Positions 47,975-61,880 of a stretch of 64,000 nt of DNA are shown one piece after another. Within the stretch, counting starts at the first letter, position 1, and every line of letters begins with the position of its first letter. This stretch comes from Phoebastria nigripes (lineage: Eukaryota > Chordata > Aves > Procellariiformes > Diomedeidae): positions 890,843 through 954,842 of the forward strand of contig JAYKAV010000411.1 of the NCBI GenBank assembly GCA_035582835.1, read 5' to 3'. The position numbers were made by a program, and so were the translations under genes. The notes under the pieces are model-generated. The model ran no database searches and had not been told where the DNA came from. It was given only the letters and a program-made list of their open reading frames with translations.

Positions 47975-48050
47975 ACAATGGGCCAGATCTTCAGCTGGTG
48001 TTATGTGGTATTATGCCAGTGTATCCCAGCTAATGAACCAGCCTTAAATT
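47975..48050. repeat. Copy of palindromic old repeat
   Basis: The segment gggccagatcttcagctggt, then 'gttatgtggtattatgcc', matches the 'gggccagatcctcagctggtgtaaat' outer arm typical of this repeat in turtles and birds. Confidence 0.6.
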
Positions 48051-51000
48051 TGAAATATGCATGGTCTTTCTGAGAAACTAAGTAGCCTTTATTATATTAG
48101 TATATGCTAGTAATACTGCTTTGGATCATTTTCTAGAGTCAAATCCAAGGGTATCCTTCCCAGGAAATCAATGTTTCAGTGGGTTATGTTAAGGGAGGAT
48201 ACAAAAGTGATAAAAGTAGAATTTAGTATCCAAAGTGGCCTGAAATATTAACAATGAATTTTCCCTGATTACTTTCATATTTCCCATGTTACTGTAATAA
48301 ACTATGACCTAACTGACCACATTCTCACTTCACAAGGCATAAATAATGCAAAAGAGCAACACAGGTGCTACAAGATTTCTGCTGAAAAACATTGTAGAGC
48401 TGTATAAACACTTACTCTTTTACACTCTGACACAGAAGTGCTCTTAGGTCAAGAATAATGTGCTTTGACTAAGATATACAGCTTAGGGACTTATGGCATT
48501 TTTCAGTGTTGAAAGAATATATTTCAGAACATCCAGTGGATTGAGTCTCAAAACCAAAGGAACAAAACCAAAGCAAATCATTACACCCAACTTAATTAAA
48601 CGCAAGCATGAAAGAGCCTATGAGCTAACCTCGTAACAACATGTTTACGTTTATCATTGGTAGGTCTTGAAAGAAAATTGATCAAATTCCTAATTAAAGT
48701 GAGCACACGTTCTCTGACTTCAGGAATTGCTCAGGTGTACGCCAGCACAGAAATCGGGCCCCATCTTTTGACACTGCAATTTGAGTGGGAGACTTTTCCC
48801 TTGTCTGCTCCATTCCATGGTGACCACAGGCCCTTGGGTGACCCTAGGATTCTCCCTAAGGAGTAGCAAGGTTTCACAATATCTAACCTAGGCCACTTTA
48901 TTCTTTGAGGCAGATTTTTACTAACAGCAAAGCCAACACCGTAGGACATCAGTTTCTACAGCATTTCTTGCACAGATAGACCTTGAAACACTATGTTAAA
49001 TCTGCATGCCAAACTCCCATATTAGCAGTAGACTCTTCAATACCTAGATTGTTTTTTTTCTTAATGAGTTTTGAGCTCAGACTTTAAAAATGGAGAGGCA
49101 GGTGTATAATCTTCTGAAATTCAAACTTTTTCCTTAAGGATTAAATGTGTTGTGACACTATTTTCATATAGCGCTCCATCAATAAAGTAACACTGTAATA
49201 ATGAGGAAAAACACTTTTCACTTTTTTAAAAAGTAGTTGTATGTCACCATTATAGTAATTAGCAATTAACAACAAATTTTAGCACTTTCTTGTTGTTCTC
49301 TTTTCCTGTTAAAGAGTTTGAGTCACAATAAAAGAGTAATTTCTGTTACTTCTGGGGAAAGGAGGGGGGTGGAGGAAGAAGGCATCATGAAATATATGCA
49401 ATTTTCACATATAACACTGTTGAAAATGTAATTCTCTATGTGTTCTTTTCTGAAAATATGTTCTATATTCCTGGATTGTCTTTGCTATTAGGAGCAGGAT
49501 TGAAATCTCCACTTTAGTATTTATCTGAAGCTGTGATAGCTCAGTTGTCTGCCTCCAAATGCCAAGATAGGGGGAATCTCATCAACCAGAGACCAGCTGC
49601 ATGATGGGCAGTTAATAGATATATCAAACCTTGGGATATATGCTAAGCTGAGGAGATGATTGGTCGGTTGATATACTGATTGATTAGCATAGGGAGAATG
49701 GGTTTCTTCTTGACAACCTAAGATTATGCTTCAGCTAAGCTCAAATTGCTTACACCTCTTCTATTGGGTTTAAAATTACAGTCCTGTCATCTAAAATCTC
49801 TCTTCAATGAAATTTTTACCATATATAAAAATTAAAGGGAAAAAGAAAGTAGGTGCAACGGATAAGAGTAAATGGAGTAGATATATTTCACACTACTGCT
49901 GTTGGTACCACTAGAAAAAGTTGATAAGTAAATCCACTTGAAATATGTTACATATTCTGTACACTACTAGAGAGCACTTTACAATGATTTAGAAGGGGGG
50001 GGGAAGCTCAAAATACTAAAAAGGAATCAGTGCTGATATTATTGCTTTTAAAAAAATACAGTAGCAGTAATTATACAGTTGTGATACTACCAATACGTTT
50101 TTGTCCTCTTTACAGGCATTTCCTAGGTTTCGTAGAAATGTATTTAAATTATATTATAGATATCAGAGAAATATCATATAATTGCAACAGAATGCATCAC
50201 CTCACAGAGAAAGGCTTACATTCTGGAAGCAAGAAAAGCAACATATATAATTTTGTATTTTTCCTTGAGAAGTCCAGAATTTGTTTTCCCAAGAAAGCAG
50301 ATGGAATTAAATTTTGTTTACAAAATATTTTAGACTGCATCATCAGTAGGGCACAGACACTTAAAGAAAACACAATNTTTTTTAAAATTACTATACTATG
50401 TAATTATATGTTGCCAAAACAAATGCATTTCTTACACGTATCATCCATTTAATTCTCAGCATTACATGTTCTTCATAATACCGGGCTTTGTCAGTTGAGA
50501 AAGATACAAACGCTATTAAGTAAAACATTAAAAAACCAAACAAACTTTTTATTATCTTTAATTTGATACTTTGAAACACTTCTCTGCTTGGGCAAACAAG
50601 AATTTAGTAGTCATGTAACAAAAGGAAAGTGGCTCATTGAGAATGTTGAAATCTGCATTAATAAATAAGACTGGGTTTCTCAGATTTTTTTTCTTCCCTT
50701 TCGTATCTGCTATGAGCTGTAGGGGATCAGCTGCAACTCAAATCCCCAGCTGAACAACCCAAATACAACTGAGTGAGCAGACTTAAAACAAGGCCATTTA
50801 TTGGTGCCTGTTATGCAAACAAAGCATCCAAGTCTTAGAAACAGATGTCAACTGAAGCATATGCTTACTGTAAACTGGAATTTGATTCTCTTTATAAAAA
50901 TAGACTTAAATGGGCCTTCAGAGACTAGGCTGCCTCTTGTTGTATACCACTGCCTAACTTGATTCAGCCTTAAGCTTTTTAAAAGATGAATAGACTGATA

Positions 51001-51220
51001 TCCAAGGGCAAAAAAATAAAAGTAAAAAAAAATTAAATGGGAAATAAATGATAACATGTTGGAGCAGTTCCCAGAAGCAATTTTACAGATTTTCTCTAAA
51101 AACACAAGACAGGAAGTTCAAAGCGCAGTGTAGGTCACCTATGGCATGTTGAGTTATCATTTTTATACCACTTAGGGTGAAAAAGGGACTTCATGTTCAA
51201 GTGGCAAGTTTAGTACTCTG

Positions 51221-51258
51221 CTTTTTCTTCTTCTTTTTTTTTCTTTTTTTTTTTTTTT
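51221..51258 (+). repeat. T-rich tract
   Basis: An interrupted run of T with C, ending in 16 or more consecutive T. Simple sequence. Confidence 0.8.
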
Positions 51259-53469
51259 ACCTCTTCTCACATCTTGATGCCTTTTAAATGTCACTTATTT
51301 TACATGAGGCAGTTGGTGGAGACATGAGTCAACAGCAATCAGAACCATTATCCCCTGCAGCGAGCCCTGGTCCTAATGCATTATGACACCTTAGCTGGCC
51401 AGCCACCGATTTACCTTTCTGCTTCTTAGGGAATTAAGTGGCATCATGTGAAAATGGTTGTGATATGAACAGCATGGGCATAACTGGTATTAAATTTACC
51501 TCTCAGCCTAAGTGAATTTTCCTCACATGTGACTAATCAAAATGAAAGCTGTGGACATGGGCAGATCTGGCCAGCACTTCTCCACCCCTGGGATTGGGGC
51601 TATTTTGTTTTATCTCTTTGTACAAGCTGGCAGAAGTTTAAAGTGAAGGGGATAATCCAGTGCTGGTGTCTTTATGAAATAACATCCTTACATGAAGAGG
51701 CTTTTAACTGTCTGTCGCTGTCCTCTCAAAAAAAAAAGAGCGTGACAATCTCATTTTGCTGAGCACCCTCCCATGAAAGGAGAAAATAATAGCCATAACA
51801 GCTATGGCTAGTACTGACCTTACATGATCCATTATCCACTAAACACTTTAAAAGTCAGTTTTACATACACTGTGGGGGAAATTAGAGAACTATCATAATC
51901 ATTTTCACTTTAGTGAATTTGTCTTCTCTTTGAAGTCAGTTACTTGATATCCTCGTAATAACTCTCCGTATCGCTCCAAAAAAGAAAGAGGAAATCTTGC
52001 TTTAAAAATCGATCTCATGCAAAAAGGTGGGAAACACACCATACTTTTCCTATTCTGATTAATAAAGATACTGACAGCAGTGAAACTCAATTTAGCATGA
52101 ACTTTCTTCGGAGTAAATGTGAAATAATACAAAAATCATTATATAATTTAGAAGTNTTCAACATCCGTACAAAAATATTTTTATCAATCATTTCAGCTGA
52201 GATAAGTAGGTGCCAAAGAAAGTGCAGGAAGAGCAATTATCATCCTGTGCAGTCAGAAAGATATTTATTCACAGACTAGAGTGACTTGCATTTTACCACA
52301 AACCAGCTGTGAATGTTACTGATAACAATGGCAGTGCTAGATTTTCCCAAAGTACTGTAGTCTCCTTCTAACAACTTAATTGTACAGGACAAAAATGCCT
52401 GGAGCATGAAGTCCTCTCCTACTTGCAAGACTGCTCAACCTTCTGTGACTGTGAGAATTAACTTCTAATACATGAATTCTAGGCATTTACTGTTTGCTGT
52501 AAGTTAAAGTCAGTAGTAACCCATAGCTCAAATCAGAAGTATTTCTTCTAATTTCATTCAAACATACGTGATTATAAGCTATGACTCAGTGGCTCAAATT
52601 TTAAGATTAACCCAGTCTATCTGAACATCAGTTTTAGGTTCAGGTTGTGCAAGTTGTCCTTTCTAAGCATGAAATTTGGCTATGCATTAGTCTTTTTTTT
52701 TTTCCTATGATGGTTTTATTCTGCTTCACACACCAGGGTTTGCTAAGTCCAGAAAGTGCTAGACGACTTTCAACTTTCAACAATCTATTACTGTATCTAA
52801 TGCATGTTTGACTGGAGAAAAATAATTAAAAAATAAAAAAATAAGCAGAAGAAACCTATCAAGACTAAATTATGGCATTTACAATATCAAAGCATACTTT
52901 TCTTATGGAAAGAGAGACATAGAAATACACAGATTTACATCAAAGTATCTATCTCGCATATAATACTCATTTTTTAAGAACCTAAACAAGCACCAACAAA
53001 CACCATAAATATCCTTTACACTCATTTTTAGAAATGATTGAAGATAAAGATTAGGAAGAGGGTTCAGATTTTTAATCATTACAAACACAGGAAAAATATT
53101 AATCATGCATGGAGCTTGCCTGGGTAACCTTCATTTTATCAATGAGGCCACATAATTAAGGTCAAGTTAATGTAGAGATTGAAATTTAGGGAACACGTCA
53201 ATTAAGATAAACAGAAAAATTACCTCTTCCCAAAAGGATTAGCCTCAAGTGGAAAGGTTGGTTCAGAAAATTACAATCCATTTGGTAAGGAAGACGGATA
53301 CACAGTAAAGTTAAATCTGAAGTGCATAGGCTGGCATATTTTACCCAGAAGAGTTGCAGAAAAAAATTTAGAAAAGAATCATCTTTCTTTTCCTTTTATT
53401 ATTTTCCCTAAAAAAAAAAAAAGATTTGCACAGCAAAAATGGTTGCAATAGGTATGACATATGTCTTCC

Positions 53470-53484
53470 TTTTTTTTTTTTTTT
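53470..53484 (+). repeat. T run (15)
   Basis: A homopolymer run of T followed by ctttctt. Simple sequence. Confidence 0.8.
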
Positions 53485-55792
53485 CTTTCTTAGTTTCAGA
53501 CCTAATTGGACCTTGAAATCTTAACACGCACAGAAAAGCAGAAGCTACCTTGTTTTCAGTGACATTATACATTAGCATCACTGTAAAAATATCTGGACCA
53601 AATAGATATTTGTAAATATCCACTTAAGATTACCATGTTTTGTACCCTAAAAACAAGAATTATTATTCCGGAGTTTGACAAGAAACATGAGAGTGACAAA
53701 ATGCAAGCTAAAGTGATATTCTCCATTGTCTAGAGGGTGCTGTCACTTCCCATTTAGTCATGCCCACTTCAACGTCTCAAAAAAGATTTAAAAAATAAAA
53801 AATTTCCATTAATTGTATTCCTTTTTTGTTTTAATGCTTTTGTGAAAATACAACAAAGAAACTAAGAAAAGTTTGAATTGAATTGAATAAGAGCCTTTAG
53901 TAAGATGAGAAGACTGATAACTGTTTGAGACATGGAGACTTACAGTGATACTCCTCCGATATCCTCCGCCAGAAATTCTGTACCTGATTGCATGCCACTT
54001 CCCCGCTTTCCAAACACAGAATAACACAGTAAACAAAACAAAGGTGGCAGATTTGATAGAGTCAAGGCTCCACTGACCTGAGTAAAACGGTTAACAATGA
54101 AAACGTGGCACTGGAATAATGGTTTTTCAAATGCTTATCTTGAACGCTTTCCATTTATCACCTAGAAGTACATCTGGGAAGCTGGGTTTTTGAATATATA
54201 TATATAAAACCACCAGTGTATGCATATATCTGTTTCCATCCCAGAGTCCTTAGAGGAAGCAATGGTTTGCAGAATTATTACTATTAGCTTCTCTTTCAAC
54301 AACTATACCTCCAAAGTAACTTCCAAAGCACCCAGCGGAATTTGCCTCATTAAACCTCCTTGGGGGCAGTCATTGCTCTGACAGGTCTGCCAGTACCAAA
54401 ATGCCCAGGACCAGCCTGACACGACCAATGCAATCACTGCTCACCTTCTGTCCTCTCTGGCTTCTCTTTCCACAAGAGTGGCTCGGAAGAGTTACACCAC
54501 CCTGACCGCTGCAGCGCCAGGTATGTTCACTTCATCTCACAGTCACAGCACACGAATGAACCTAGCATGTCTATTTACAGATTTGCCGTCTGACTTAAGT
54601 TTCGACTGATGACAGAATGTTTTTATGCCATCCTTTTTTTAAAAACATTCTGGGACTTACATTCTGGGAATCCATGCCAGCTCGTCTGTATAAATGTGTT
54701 CTTCTTATTTAATAACAATTCCAAAGGTTCAGCTTGGGTTTTCTCTTTTTTTTTTCTTTATTAAATATATACTGTAACGTAAACTATTCTTTCTACTGAA
54801 TTGACATGCACACTATAGGAATTTCAAACTATCCTATCCTGTAGAGGGGCAATACGTTATGATAGCCTCTACACAATGTTGAGATTTTTTAATTCAAAAT
54901 ATAGACTAATACAAGTATTTAATCTCGGCAAAGCAGCAATATCACATTTCAATATCACATTTTTTTAAATTCAGCTGTAAACTGTTGAAACAAACCATTC
55001 CAATAAAAAGCTATTACTGGCCACAAATTTGGGAACATATGTGCCAGAGAACACATGAACATTGCTGCAATATTGCTTATTAGGGCAACAAAACTTTTCT
55101 TTCTTTTAGGAAAGAAAGATTAAATATGAAAACATATGAAAGGCAAACAAATGTACCTATATATCTATTGCTAAAATGGCTGAACAGGAAAATCGGAAAA
55201 AATACACAAATGCAGCTTAAAGGCACCGATCCAATTATCCCCTGGGTATTGTTGTACACCTTAGTTTTGTTAGGCATGATAAAGAGGAGAAATATTAGAG
55301 CAACCAAGCAGATGGTCTGTGGAACTAGATTACACACTTCAGAAATAAGAGAGAAGCAATGCATTCAACCCTTCTGTTTGGACAGAAGAGCCGTCTTAGC
55401 CTGTCTGACCTATTAGCTAGTAAACTGGAGCGTACCGCCAAGTGCTATCATGCTGTTCCTTTAAAAAGCAAACAACCTCACTTTTTATGATAGGCACTGG
55501 ATCATTTTAAGAGAATTGTAGGTAATGTCTGCTGCATTAGACAGATGGTCATATCATGAAACCATATACAAGTCACCATGACTAAAACTCATGCTCACTA
55601 TTTTGTTAATCCGCATAAACTGCAAAACAAAGTAAACCTATGCTGAATGCTTTCCTTAGTATCTAACGGTTCATATACCTGCACATACATATAATACTCA
55701 CAACTTAAACATGTAATAAGGTTCAATGTTTTATTTGACATGCTTTTCCACAACCTAGTATTAATTTTGTATACATAAGTTTTGCAGTGTGC

Positions 55793-55868
55793 TAAATTCT
55801 GATTCTAATCTCACCTTGATTTAACCTTTGCATAACTCCACTGACTTCCACGGAGCCAATGCCTGTAG
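55793..55868. repeat. Copy of palindromic old repeat
   Basis: An 'aaattctgattctaatctca' arm is followed by cataactccactgacttcca and cggag. This is one of the clearest copies of the core in the window. Confidence 0.6.
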
Positions 55869-58800
55869 AGAACAGGCAATTTAGATCCAAGAATAGTATG
55901 TATCTTCTCCAGCCATAAACAAGCTAAATACCAACAGAGAGTAGACTAGTACTCTACCAAGGCCAGGTTTTACTGTACATTTTTCAAAATACCTGGGTTT
56001 TCTTCTGTGCATGCTTCAGGGCAGCTAACATTATAATTGCAGAATGTCGTGACTGCCTTTGCAATAGTATGTTTGCATCTTCCATTCATGCTTACGCAAG
56101 GAAACAAGGGACACGTAGCCAGTCTCCTTGGGAGTGGTCAATAAAAGCATATCACTCCCAAAATTGTGTATCAAAAGATCTGTATGGTAAATATTCCCCC
56201 CACCAGGGCTGCCATGGAATTGGAAGAAGTATTAAAAGAACTCGATTTCCATATCTTGCTTATTTCTGATGTACATTAGAGATATTCTTTGGTAATAAAT
56301 TATAATTACTTGGTAATTAAATCTACACTTTTTAGGCAATTAACAATTTCTTAATCTTTCTTTAAAACAGTAAAAAAAAAAAGTTTCCAGCAACCAGGCC
56401 TTTTCAAGATGAGTTGTCTCTGCGTATATTCACATGGAGAGCCGCTCAAGGCTAGAGGCAGTTTCCCCCTCCNACAACTACAGACAGCATATACAGGCCC
56501 CACCTCACCTCCTGCTCAGTTGAAGAATATGTAAGATAGCACATTTCCTATCCGCTAGGCTGCTCTCAGCCACAGAACTGCAACCAAACCCGGCAGACCA
56601 GGAACGATTTCAAATTGTACCTGGAGAGTTGCTGGTAAGTAACTACCGCCTCTTCCCCGCGTGGCAGCCTAGGTGCACATTCCCCGTCAAGCTGACCCCA
56701 GGCAGTACTGTAAACATGGTGACAGATGCCAGCAGACAGGTCTGAAAAACTTCCAAGTGAACAATTCTAGGTCTGCTGCACTAAACGCAGCAGAGTTCCT
56801 GGATGCTTCCCCGGATGGTTTAACCTTTGGAAAAAATACGGATGGGAAACAGTGCATGTGTCCAGGGTGAAGACGCCCGTAAGTGAAGTCAGTGATACAG
56901 ACTCGGCTCTGCTGCAGCACAGGCTGACTAGCAGAGATCTGCTTTGTCTTTTGATCCCTCGCCTCCCAACAGAAAGCATTGAACCCTGTGCAGGTAATGA
57001 GGGGCACAGCCCAGCAAAGTCCCATTGTGTGTCTAAATGGTGTTTAAATGGTTCAGCATTCTTCTGACCAACAACATCCCTTGAACTAAAGCAGGAGGGA
57101 GAGGGCGAAAGGGAGAGCAGAGGGAAAGGTTTTAGAGGAGAAAGGAAATGGAATAGATGAGGGTGCTTATGGGTCATGCCTTGAATATCAATTGATCAAT
57201 CAAAACGTGGTCTTGGCTGGGTTAAAATGCAGAAAAGAAGAGAAAGGAAGAATACAATGACATAAGGAGGANAATATATTGTGATTCTTGAATATATCTT
57301 CAAACCCGATGGATTAGGTGTGCTAGAGGGTTGACACCCATGCAAATGCTAGCACTTCTCTCCGGATACCTGACCAACAGCCTCTTGCTGAAGTCCATGG
57401 AATCCGTATGTCAGAGTGTATGGCTAGTCCTACAGCCCGTTCCTTGGTGTCAAGGAGAAAATTCCCACAGTGTTTTGCATAGCTCTTGAGTCTTTCAGAG
57501 AGCTGAGCTTGAAAGAGCTCCTCTTTCAAATGCAAGATCATCAGCCATAGGAAAATCTTGTGCTGGCCCTTTCTTTAGCACTCTAAATAACATACAGGCC
57601 TTGTACCTTTGGCACATCTGTGGATTGGAAAGTTGTATCTGCTGTGCAGAGAAGGCCAGCTTTCTACAAGCTGACCCTTTGGAGGTCTACCAACTTTTCT
57701 AAGTTCAATTTTTCAGTCACAGCTACCAGAGAACTCAAGAGAAACTAAATAAAAGTTGGATCTGAATATCCAGTTCTCAAGAGTTATCATGTACAAATGT
57801 AAAATTAAGAGTTCTGCAAATACTTTTTAAAATTCTAAGTAAAATGTTGTTTCAAGGTGTGAAATATAATTTGGATTCTTGCACAAAAACTTTAGCATGG
57901 AAACATAATCAATTAAAGTGGATGGCTGCCATAAAAGATCTGACTAGATAACTGTGTATGAATATAGTCATTAAGAGAAAACATTTTGCTAAGATCATCT
58001 CAAAGGCGACTATCATTTCAGTAGTCACTCAGGGACTACAGAATAACCATTTTAAGGATTAAAGGAAGCATTCTCTATTAACTTTACATAGATTTGCCTA
58101 AGAATTTACAAAGACTGGATTGTAATTAAGACAACACTGCTGCACTGCTTGCAAATCATATTTTACTACATGATGACTGATTTCCTCATCTATTTACAGA
58201 ATTTTATACGAGAAACTTTAAGTCTTATTTTTAAGTGACTGCAACACTGAACTCCATTAATTAAAACCGAACCTCATTGTTCACACAAAAATAAAGACAA
58301 TTTGTCAAGCATAAGCATTCTTGGAATCCTTTTGGTCCTTTCCATTGCAAAGTGAATGATCTCACTGGTACTCAAATTATATTCCTTCAAAGCACTTCAG
58401 AGTGCAGTTAATTAGATTGTAAGATATAAAATAGCTTCTAAAATATGCATGAGCAAAACTGAGTTTTAGTAAGTTATTACGCACATAATTTCTTTAGGCT
58501 TCACTTTACATATGTCATTATTGCCATGAAAGAAAAATCTTGGTGAAAGTAATGATAGAAAACCAGCTGTTTCTATACTAATTTTATGATCAAATTGATG
58601 ATTGCCTTAATGGGGAAAGCTGGGGTCTAAACTTAAATCTATATACAAACCTGAATTTTCCCAAAATTCAAAAGAAGCTAGACCCAGAATGTTTATTTCA
58701 TCACACTAAAATCATCAAGTATCATTACTCAAGCTGAACACAATGCATTATAACATTGTTATTTTCTATTCTTCATACAGGTAGTACACAATATTAAGCA

Positions 58801-61374
58801 GACTTTCAACATCTTAATTTTGCCTCACTTTTACTGACACTGTTCGTAAAGACAGTAGTGGCAATAGTAACAGATTACATTGTACTTTTGAAAAATGCAC
58901 ATGAAACTGGGTTACCTGATATAAAATAGAAATTACAATGCGATTCAGTTCATTGTAATCAGCCAAAAGGGACAAATTCATAGGATTTTTCATAGCATAT
59001 TTCCTTAGTATGCATTACATTTCCCTAGAATTACTAACATGTGTGGACTTTGCAAAATAAGAATTCTACAAGTTGGTATAGTAATAATAGTCTGGACAGA
59101 TCTTACTATGCAAAATTTACATAATATAATTTAACACATGTCATCGGGGAAATTGTTATAGTGTAAAAGTATCTGCTTATAAGTAGTATGGGAGAAGAAG
59201 CGTAAAACAAACCTGAGAGGTTCTGGCATCCAAGAGGTGCTCTTGACAAGGTACATTAATTAAGGATTATGGATTTCTGCACTTTGTATTAGCAGCAGTT
59301 TAAAAATGTAATTCATGTAGTGGCATTCTCAAAATACAGCGTCCTGAGTTGATTTTGTGCAGAACAGTCCCCTCTTGAGGAGAATATTCTCAAACTAAAA
59401 ATTCTGGGTAACAGAATAATAATCCAAAAATATTTTCAGAGGTCTTACTATTGCTTGTTGGAACATCCAGTTACTGCAATAGGGTGCTGCTCTTGGGAAG
59501 CACCAAAATAGTGTCTTGACACAACAAAGTTGGTTGCTGGAAGAAACGTAAATGAGTGTTCCTTCCAAAGTCCTCAAGGAAGTAGTCTTAAAAAAGTTAT
59601 TTTGTAAAAAAAAAATCATCATATTATGTAATCCTAAATAGCAATGACATAATAGACAGCATACCATTAATGACAAAAATATGAATTACTGACAGAACAA
59701 TGGATTACTTAGATACATAACTTTTTCTATGTTTATGTAATAAGCAATTCTAATACAACATCCAGGAAACTGTACATGCCTTGACATGTGATTGCATCAA
59801 GCACTAATGGAATGTACACCATTGAACAGTTTCGCTAATATGCCAGCAAAATGTCACTGATCCGGCCATGGATCTTGACTATGTACTTTAATTTTTTCCT
59901 ATTATTTATGTCTTTGGTTAAATAAGTACTGTAAAAAAGTTTAAAAAAAAAAAGGTAAAAAGAATGAAGTCAATACTAAATTTAGGGACACATTATGACA
60001 ATACAATATACTCTAAAGTATATTAGTTGGCTTAAATTCATTCTGTTTCTGAGCTGTGTACTTCCTAAATAGAAAGGCAGAATTATTAACATTACTTAAA
60101 TGAAAATAAAAATCAGTATGAGTCAGGGTTCCATACTACGTGCACACGCACATACCCATATATGAAAGGAAATACAGTATTTCTTTACTACTGCCTATAT
60201 AAGAGTTCCTTATGTTAATGCAAAGATAAAAATAAAGATGTGTTGTTACACCAAAGCAACCTGTTCTGCATCTTGTGTCACTATGCAAATTAGATGAATC
60301 ACCTACCCTTCATTCTGATCCACCTCATGGCGAGAACTAGATAAATCATTTTGCTTTACTCCATTCATCTACACTGAATGCAATGAAGAAGACATAACAA
60401 GCAAAAAACAAATAAAAATAATGGCTAAAATTATCATTAAGGATTTCAAAGGCAGGAAACATAAAATAATTTTTTCTTTCTTTCTTTTTCTATCTCCCTG
60501 CACCTCTTCTATTTGTATTTTTGGTATTCAATATTCCAAAGTAATGGAACACAGAACGGTATGCATTATTCCAATACTATCACTTGCCTGAAAAAGCTCA
60601 AACTGAAATAACAATTAGTAATTTTAGAAAGGAAAGCAACTGAAGAAGAAAGTAAATACTACATAGAATTATCTGTAAAGACCTGGAAAAATAACAATGC
60701 AACAAGCTATAGTGTTATTAAATAGTAAAAGGATCCTCACCTACACATATGGAAGAGAACACTATTTCCAGTGAAACCACATGTGAATTTACTTCATTAT
60801 ATCCAACACTGTAGCTCAGTTTTGAAATTACATACACGCACTTACGGTCAACTAGACATTGTCTTGAACCAGAAATTTCTCATCTAAATTTACATATATA
60901 TATGAATCAAAAAAATTTAAACCATCTAAAACAAGTAAGACAAAGAAGTCTTTCGATCCATTGATAGTGTTCATAATTATGCATGTTAAATAAGATCATT
61001 CTGTATCATGCATCAGACTATGCACTGACTTCTGTAGGTTCAAAGAAAGAATGTCTTCACACTAAGTACTGCATGAATGGATAGACTATAGTAGAAGAGA
61101 TTCCTACTTTTCTGCAACATGAGGAATGGTCACTACTGAATTTGACATGTTCTTTCTGATAGAGTATGACAAATCTTGTTGTTTTACAAAAAACCATACA
61201 GCCAAATTCTGTGATTCCTATTTAGCAGTTCACAACAACTCTAGATCCATCAGAAAACTGTCAATTTAATAGAGCAAGAGTAAAACCTAAGTGTTAGATA
61301 AATTTGCACTGAAGTCAAAGTAGCACAGCAAATATGATCTGGGAACGTAAGAAAACCTAGTGTAATTCTTGAAT

Positions 61375-61460
61375 GTGCTACACACTGGCCATGTTACCAT
61401 GAGCAAGTCACTTGCACCTTACCTTCCTCATTTTCATCTATATGAAAGGCAGAGCTTGTC
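61375..61460 (+). repeat. MIR SINE remnant
   Basis: The segments catgagcaagtcacttgcacc and 'ccttcctcattttcatctat' match the sense MIR core 'gggcaagtcacttaacc...tttcctcatctgtaaaatg'. Confidence 0.65.
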
Positions 61461-61794
61461 ATACTCAATTGTTTTCATGCAATTCAAGGTGCGAATCTAC
61501 ATTCTATTCCCAGAATAAATATGGACTTTCTGCATCGCCTTCAAAAAGCCATTTCATTGCTTTGTGGTGGATTCTGCCTCACCTCCTCTTTCTCTTTTTC
61601 ACTTATTGCTCTTCATGGTAATATCTCTTACTATATGCTCAAGTATTGGATGGAGAGTGTTTTTACACCCGAAGTTTAGCCACATTACTTAAGCAGCAAT
61701 GTTAGGAAATTTTTTTAGCCTTGGCTTCCTAGATAATCCATGGAGAAAGAAGGGGCTCATCAGAGCAGAGATCTAAGACAGGTTTTCTGAATTA

Positions 61795-61880
61795 CTCTCT
61801 GGAAATGGCTCCCTTTTCCACTGACTATAATGGAAACCCAAAGGTCATTAGATCTCTAACCTCAGCACCTAAGTTTTAAC
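61795..61880. repeat. Possible copy of a related short repeat
   Basis: The segment ttccactgactataatgga, then 'cctcagcacctaagttt', recalls the related 'cattgactttcaatggg...ggcacctaa' type. It is weak. Confidence 0.3.

Noticed and set aside
49525..49610. tRNA-like start (gtgatagctcagttg)
   Set aside because: There is an A-box-like word but no B-box (ggttcgaatcc) and no cloverleaf arms. Not a tRNA or a clear tRNA-derived SINE.
50030..50452. Plus-strand frame of 140 codons
   Set aside because: It has low-complexity AT-rich codons and an N inside, with no protein similarity recognised.
53125..53175. Possible fifth MIR core (ttcattttatcaatgagg)
   Set aside because: Too short and diverged to support on its own.
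58165..58260. C/D snoRNA-like spacing (atgatga ... ctga)
   Set aside because: The terminal stem does not pair and there is no C'/D' pair. Likely chance.
59005..59050. Minus-strand GGGAAATGT considered as the end of the preceding CAMKMT exon
   Set aside because: It is followed by AA rather than a GT donor, and the upstream codons do not read DNTGN.
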